Source: an uncultured Actinomyces sp.
GTDB taxonomy: Bacteria > Actinomycetota > Actinomycetes > Actinomycetales > Actinomycetaceae
NCBI GenBank assembly: GCA_938028585.1
Contig: CALIZH010000029.1
Span: 1-16,154, forward strand
Length of the DNA stretch: 16,154 bases
Direction: 5' to 3'
Part shown: positions 13,026-16,154 of the stretch, piece after piece
Position numbering within the stretch: the first letter of the stretch is position 1
How the letters are laid out: every line of letters begins with the position of its first letter
Made by a program: the position numbers and the translations under genes
Notes under the pieces: model-generated
What the model was told of the DNA's origin: nothing
Database searches by the model: none
The model's input: the letters and a program-made list of their open reading frames with translations, nothing else

Positions 13026-14378
13026 TTACTTTTCGGCCAGGCGAGACAGCACCAGTGCCTCGGCCAAGACAGCGTTCTTCAGATCGGGAAGTGACTGAGA
13101 TTCATCCTCAGAGTGAGCATTCGTCAGCGGATCTTCAACGCCGGTGACGACGACCTGAGCGTGAGGGAAGGTCTCTTGGAACTCGGAAATGAAGGGAATA
13201 GAACCGCCAACACCGATATTGACCGCTTGAACGCCCCAAGCATCAGTGAGGGCCTGCTTGACCAGATGCGAAACCGGGGAATCGACATCGGCAAGGTATC
13301 CGGGGCCAAGATCTCGATCAGAAATTTCGATACGTGCACCGAAGGGGGCGTGCTCACGAAGGTGCTTCTCAATCGCATCCATCGCCTGACGCGGGTCGAC
13401 ACCGGGAACCGTGCGCATCGACAGACGGAAGCGAACGTGAGGAATGATCGTATTCGATGAATTCGCAACGCTGGTCGTATCAAAGCCAATCAGCGACACG
13501 GAAGGCTTCGTCCAGGTACGCGCTGCGAGATCTCCGCTACCAGCAAGTCGAACCTGATCGAGCATTCCGCTTGCCGCGCGGAATTCGTCTTCGGGCCAAT
13601 CAACCTCTGCGTGGTCATCTCCACCCAAACCTTCAACGACAATGTTGCCGTCTTGGTCATAGAGCGAAGCAATCAGCAGAGCCGCGCAGGTGGGAGCATC
13701 GATCATCGGGCCGCCAAACATACCTGAGTGAACAGCATGATCAGCCACAGTCAGATCAACAGTGAAAGCGCAGTTACCACGCAAGCTTGTCGTGACAGCA
13801 GGCTCGCCAGGCTTCCAGTTATCCGAGTCGGTCACGATAATGACGTCGGCCTCGAGCTGGTCGCGGTAGGTCTCAAGGAAGTGAGTAAAAGAGGGTGAGC
13901 CGATTTCTTCTTCGCCTTCGATGTAGACAACAACATTCGCGCCCAGATCCTTACCAAGAAGGCTCAAAGACCCGAGGTGAACAATGATGCCCGCGCCATC
14001 GTCAGAAGTTCCGCGTCCATAGATGCGATCACCCTTAACAACGGTCGTCCAAGGGTCTGAGTGCCAACGTGCGAGATCTCCAGTTGGCTGGACATCGTGG
14101 TGAGCGTAAAGAAGGACCGTCGGCGCGCCCTCAATATGAGGGGAACGAGCAAGGATTGCCGGCTTGCCTTGAACTCCTTCAGGAGTCGTCACTGAGTGAA
14201 TCTGAGCGTCCAGGCCAAGGGCTTCAAAGCGAGAACGAATATGCTCAGCGGAACGGTCAACATCCACAGCGTGAGACGGATCCGAAGAGACGGAAGGAAT
14301 GGCCACGAGCTGAGACAGCTCATCAACCAATTGCGGGAAGAGAGCGTCAAGGCGCTCGCGAAGTTCATCGATATTCAT
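13026..14378 (-). CDS. M20-family metallo-dipeptidase
   Basis: 450-residue cytoplasmic di-zinc peptidase of the M20 dipeptidase/ArgE/DapE family. Ligands and catalytic residues: His93 and Asp95 in YAHHDVQP, Asp126 in GRGTSDDG, Glu157/Glu158 in EGEEEIGS, the Asp in VTDSD, and the C-terminal His in TNAHSEDE; the dimerisation (lid) domain with HSGMFGG lies between. The signature DDK is DDG here. GVGGSIPFI is typical of dipeptidases rather than deacylases. It should cleave dipeptides to amino acids; substrate range is unknown. ATG 14378 follows a TACTCT box by 6 nt with no Shine-Dalgarno, so it is probably leaderless. The glycerate-kinase-like gene follows directly. Confidence 0.9.
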   Translation of the reverse strand: MNIDELRERLDALFPQLVDELSQLVAIPSVSSDPSHAVDVDRSAEHIRSRFEALGLDAQIHSVTTPEGVQGKPAILARSPHIEGAPTVLLYAHHDVQPTGDLARWHSDPWTTVVKGDRIYGRGTSDDGAGIIVHLGSLSLLGKDLGANVVVYIEGEEEIGSPSFTHFLETYRDQLEADVIIVTDSDNWKPGEPAVTTSLRGNCAFTVDLTVADHAVHSGMFGGPMIDAPTCAALLIASLYDQDGNIVVEGLGGDDHAEVDWPEDEFRAASGMLDQVRLAGSGDLAARTWTKPSVSLIGFDTTSVANSSNTIIPHVRFRLSMRTVPGVDPRQAMDAIEKHLREHAPFGARIEISDRDLGPGYLADVDSPVSHLVKQALTDAWGVQAVNIGVGGSIPFISEFQETFPHAQVVVTGVEDPLTNAHSEDESQSLPDLKNAVLAEALVLSRLAEK

Positions 14379-14384
14379 AAGACA

Positions 14385-14390
14385 AGAGTA
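14385..14390 (-). promoter_or_regulatory. -10 box candidate (TACTCT) for leaderless dipeptidase gene
   Basis: Minus-strand TACTCT, then TGTCTT (6 nt), then ATG 14378. Back to back with the TACCCT box of the DUF3043 gene (14466), forming a second divergent leaderless-type pair. Confidence 0.5.
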
Positions 14391-14465
14391 TCTCTTCTAC
14401 AGGTATCTGCTCGCATGAATCCATTCTTAGCGGGCAAGAATGTGCCGATCGCGCTATCGATCTAT

Positions 14466-14471
14466 TACCCT
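14466..14471 (+). promoter_or_regulatory. -10 box candidate (TACCCT) for leaderless DUF3043 gene
   Basis: TACCCT, then TAGAGAC (7 nt), then GTG 14479. No Shine-Dalgarno. Spacing matches the other leaderless-type starts in this window and supports the GTG as the true start. Confidence 0.45.
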
Positions 14472-14478
14472 TAGAGAC

Positions 14479-15096
14479 GTGTTGAGCTCAAAGAAGTCAG
14501 AACCCGAAGAAACTCCTCAGCCTCAGACGGCGAACGATCGTTCGAAGAGCGGTCCGACGCCTTCGCGTAAGCAGGCGCAGGCGCGTAATGATCATTCCTT
14601 GATTGTTGCGGATCGTAAGGCTGCCAAGAAAGCCGCGCGTGAGCGCGCTCGCGCGATGCGTCTTGAACAAGACCGCCTCCAGCAAGAAGCACTGATCACC
14701 GGCGACGAGCGCTATATGCCGCTGCGTGACAAGGGCAAGATCAGGCGCTTTACTCGCGACTGGCTCGATGCTCGCTGGTCCTTCTCAGAGTTCGTCTTCC
14801 CAGTGATGATTCTGTTCTTCGTCGTTTTCTTCGGTGTGTCTTTCTTCGCCTCCACCTCAGCTGTCGGTCAGCGTGCACTCTTCATTGTCATGCTGATTAT
14901 GTACGTCGTGTTCTTCGTTGCGGTAGTCGAGACAAGCATCGTGTGGCAGCGCATCAAGCGTCAGGTCCGCAAAGTTTACCCACGCGAGCCCATGCCTCGC
15001 CGCATGTGGTTCTACGCATTCTCGCGCGCAATCATGCTGCGTCCATGGCGTTCGCCTCGTCCTCAAGTTGAGCGCGGACAGTTCCCAAAGAGATAA
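14479..15096 (+). CDS. DUF3043 actinobacterial membrane protein
   Basis: 205-residue protein: a hydrophilic, charged N-terminal part (SSKKSEPEETP..., then a Lys/Arg/Ala-rich helix RKAAKKAARERARAMRLEQDRL), two TM helices (roughly FVFPVMILFFVVFFGVSFFA and RALFIVMLIMYVVFFVAVVE), and a basic C-terminus (RQVRKVYPREP...RPWRSPRPQVERG). This layout and the PLRDKGKIRRFTRDWLDARWS segment are characteristic of DUF3043, found across actinobacteria; function unknown. The GTG at 14479 is preferred over an upstream ATG (14440) because the added residues look unlike a protein start and lie upstream of the -10 box. Divergent from the dipeptidase gene, as Rv2206 is from Rv2205c in mycobacteria (from memory). 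Confidence 0.82.
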   Translation: MLSSKKSEPEETPQPQTANDRSKSGPTPSRKQAQARNDHSLIVADRKAAKKAARERARAMRLEQDRLQQEALITGDERYMPLRDKGKIRRFTRDWLDARWSFSEFVFPVMILFFVVFFGVSFFASTSAVGQRALFIVMLIMYVVFFVAVVETSIVWQRIKRQVRKVYPREPMPRRMWFYAFSRAIMLRPWRSPRPQVERGQFPKR

Positions 15097-15113
15097 CTTC
15101 ATAATCTCGATTT

Positions 15114-15150
15114 AGAGGGGTGCAGGTTATTCGCCTGTACCCCTCTTTTT
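15114..15150 (+). terminator. Rho-independent terminator after the DUF3043 gene
   Basis: AGAGGGGTGCAGG (15114-15126) pairs with CCTGTACCCCTCT (15134-15146; one G-U) around a 7-nt loop, followed directly by TTTTT (15146-15150). The only hairpin here with a canonical T-tract in the sense direction. It lies 18 bp past the DUF3043 stop. Confidence 0.92.
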
Positions 15151-15186
15151 ATCCACAGAGCAGCCATCTATTCGGCGTTTTCCACA
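15149..15186 (+). promoter_or_regulatory. Two DnaA-box-like nonamers in direct orientation
   Basis: TTATCCACA (15149-15157) is a perfect DnaA-box consensus; TTTTCCACA (15178-15186) has one mismatch. They point the same way, start 29 bp apart, and share the extension TCCACAGA. They overlap the end of the terminator T-tract and lie 77-114 bp upstream of the unknown gene. Only two are seen, so this is not an origin; DnaA control of the next gene or a titration site is possible. Confidence 0.4.
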
Positions 15187-15262
15187 GATTTCTTAAGGGC
15201 CACACTCCGGCATCAATGCAGCGGGAGACTCGTGATGCAAAAAGCTTATGAAAGGAACAATC

Positions 15263-15775
15263 ATGGCGCATCACTCTTCGGCCCTTGAAAGCATTCCTCC
15301 GCTCTACGGAGAACCCGGATGGGTTGAAAACAGTGGTCTGGTTAAAATTCTTTGGCCGCTCACGGATACTCAAGTCACCTCTGATTTCTTCAGATTCTCT
15401 GGGTTAGATCGCCCGCGAATCGAAAAGATCCGTCCGCTTCTTCCTCCGGATAACCTGCAGGATCGGCAGAATAACGCTCCCCCACTGGAGCTCTTTTTTA
15501 CGGCGGCACTTCACAATCCTCGTATCTCTTTGGGAGGCTACCTCGTTCTTGCACCACGATGGGATGAGAGGATGAGCATCGATTCTCTCTTCATTGAAGA
15601 CGAATCAGCGCTGAGCTACCGTGAAAGCCCGTGGGCGCTGATTTATGAAGACGGAATCTGGGAAAAACTCCAGGAACAACTGGGGTTCGACGGTTACTGC
15701 CGCCCCGATGAGTGCGAGCCCATCACATGTCTCGATGAGACCAGAGGCCCTGGCTGGTGGCTCTGGTGGGACTGA
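15263..15775 (+). CDS. Unrecognised 170-residue acidic protein
   Basis: I do not recognise this family. The start ATG 15263 is preferred to the in-frame ATG 15248 because AAAGGA lies about 6 nt upstream of it. The protein is soluble-looking, with no signal peptide or TM segment, and acidic. It has aromatic-rich patches (PPLYGEPGWVENSGLVKILWPLTD near the N-terminus; GPGWWLWWD as the last residues) and three evenly spaced cysteines (146, 151, 156; C-x4-C-x4-C) near the C-terminus, which might bind metal but lack an obvious fourth ligand. The middle (LELFFTAALHNPRISLGGYLVLAPRWDE) looks alpha/beta. Codon use resembles its neighbours and the ribosome site is good, so I believe it is a real gene. 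It sits alone between a terminator and the rRNA methyltransferase, 31 nt upstream of the latter. Confidence 0.7.
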   Translation: MAHHSSALESIPPLYGEPGWVENSGLVKILWPLTDTQVTSDFFRFSGLDRPRIEKIRPLLPPDNLQDRQNNAPPLELFFTAALHNPRISLGGYLVLAPRWDERMSIDSLFIEDESALSYRESPWALIYEDGIWEKLQEQLGFDGYCRPDECEPITCLDETRGPGWWLWWD

Positions 15776-15806
15776 GCGCCCAACGAGAGAGTGGCACAAT
15801 AAAGGA

Positions 15807-16154
15807 ATGCTCATTCATCTGACATCCGCCTCGCTGGAAGAGGATCCGCGCCTGGCCGACTACACGTCAATGACCGATGTCCACCTTCGTAAGAGTTTGG
15901 AAGTCGAACGCGGCCTATACATGGCGGAGTCAACGAATGTCATTATCCGTGCTCTCGAGGCCGGACATCACCCACGCTCACTCATCATGGCTCCGCGTTG
16001 GCTTCCAGACCTCGAACCGCTCCTCGAGCGCTTCTTGGGAGCCAAGGACGGCGGCGAAGTACCCGTCTTCATCGCTCCTGAAGCGATTCTGGAGAGCATC
16101 ACCGGATTCCATCTTCACCGTGGCGCGCTCGCTTCAATGCAACGACCTGTTTTG
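15807..16154 (+). CDS. SpoU/TrmH-family RNA 2'-O-methyltransferase, N-terminal part
   Basis: The 116 residues visible before the window edge match the N-terminal substrate-binding domain of SpoU-type methyltransferases: RKSLEVERGLYMAESTNVIIRALEAGHHPRSLIMAPRWL (about 30-68) followed by PVFIAPEAILESITGFHLHRGALAS. The SAM-binding knotted catalytic domain lies beyond the edge. It should methylate a ribose in rRNA or tRNA; the exact target cannot be known from this part. ATG 15807 is preceded by AAAGGA placed too close for a normal ribosome site; CACAAT (15795-15800) 6 nt upstream may be an imperfect leaderless-type -10. It could also be read through from the unknown gene. Confidence 0.85.
   Translation, partial: MLIHLTSASLEEDPRLADYTSMTDVHLRKSLEVERGLYMAESTNVIIRALEAGHHPRSLIMAPRWLPDLEPLLERFLGAKDGGEVPVFIAPEAILESITGFHLHRGALASMQRPVL

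Noticed and set aside
15149..15186. Possible replication origin because of DnaA-type boxes
   Set aside because: Only two boxes, no AT-rich unwinding stretch, and neither dnaA nor dnaN nearby.
1..16154. Prophage, insertion sequence, toxin-antitoxin pair, CRISPR array or defence island
   Set aside because: No transposase, integrase, phage, Cas, or paired small toxin/antitoxin signature was seen on either strand; no regularly spaced repeats; no obvious codon-use break.

Overview
The window looks like chromosomal core DNA from an actinobacterium, most plausibly the Actinomycetaceae (Actinomyces/Schaalia/Arcanobacterium group). The clues are a long charged N-terminal tail on the principal sigma factor, a PASTA serine/threonine kinase beside an Rv2175c-type DNA-binding protein, a class II DAHP synthase, a DUF3043 membrane protein, many leaderless-looking starts, and a phosphofructokinase with PPi-type residues (PPi-dependent glycolysis is known from Actinomyces). 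Base composition is moderate for an actinobacterium (estimated by eye). I see no prophage, IS element, CRISPR array, tRNA or rRNA. No gap between genes exceeds about 170 bp.

Layout, left to right. 1-1078 (-): N-terminal two thirds of the RpoD/SigA sigma factor, cut by the window edge. 1186-1587 (-): universal stress protein, divergent from a polyprenyl diphosphate synthase (1662-2753, +). 2806-3156 (-) and 3253-5235 (+): an Rv2175c-like winged-helix protein divergent from a kinase with one TM segment and four PASTA repeats. A perfect 21-bp hairpin separates the kinase from a converging two-gene unit, PPi-type phosphofructokinase followed by DAHP synthase (7995 down to 5363). 8115-8939 (-): PlsC-type acyltransferase, divergent from a DEDDh exonuclease (8977-9618, +). 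10511 down to 9685 (-): atypical receiver protein plus DUF1801 protein. 11978 down to 10643 (-): ErpA-type Fe-S carrier followed by a lipoprotein FKBP with a second degenerate FKBP-like unit. 14378 down to 12069 (-): M20 dipeptidase followed with no gap by a degenerate glycerate-kinase-like protein. 14479-15096 (+): DUF3043 membrane protein ending in a textbook terminator. Then two DnaA-box-like sites, an unrecognised 170-aa gene (15263-15775, +), and the start of a SpoU/TrmH rRNA methyltransferase running off the right edge.

From memory, the order and orientation idsA / Rv2175c / pknL / aroG / plsC ... hesB / glycerate kinase / DUF3043 matches the Mycobacterium tuberculosis Rv2173-Rv2206 neighbourhood, so most of this is an old actinobacterial gene cluster with lineage-specific insertions (the PFK, exonuclease, receiver, FKBP and M20 genes). 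Functionally it mixes transcription initiation, envelope and isoprenoid/phospholipid supply, Ser/Thr signalling, the glycolysis-shikimate junction, and Fe-S/protein maturation.

I did not find a clear new defence or mobile system. The items most worth a second look are the consistent TANNNT-N6/7-ATG leaderless architecture (including both members of two divergent pairs), the glycerate-kinase pseudoenzyme fused translationally to a dipeptidase gene, the duplicated FKBP lipoprotein, the PPi-type PFK upstream of DAHP synthase, and the unknown C-x4-C-x4-C gene behind DnaA-like boxes.
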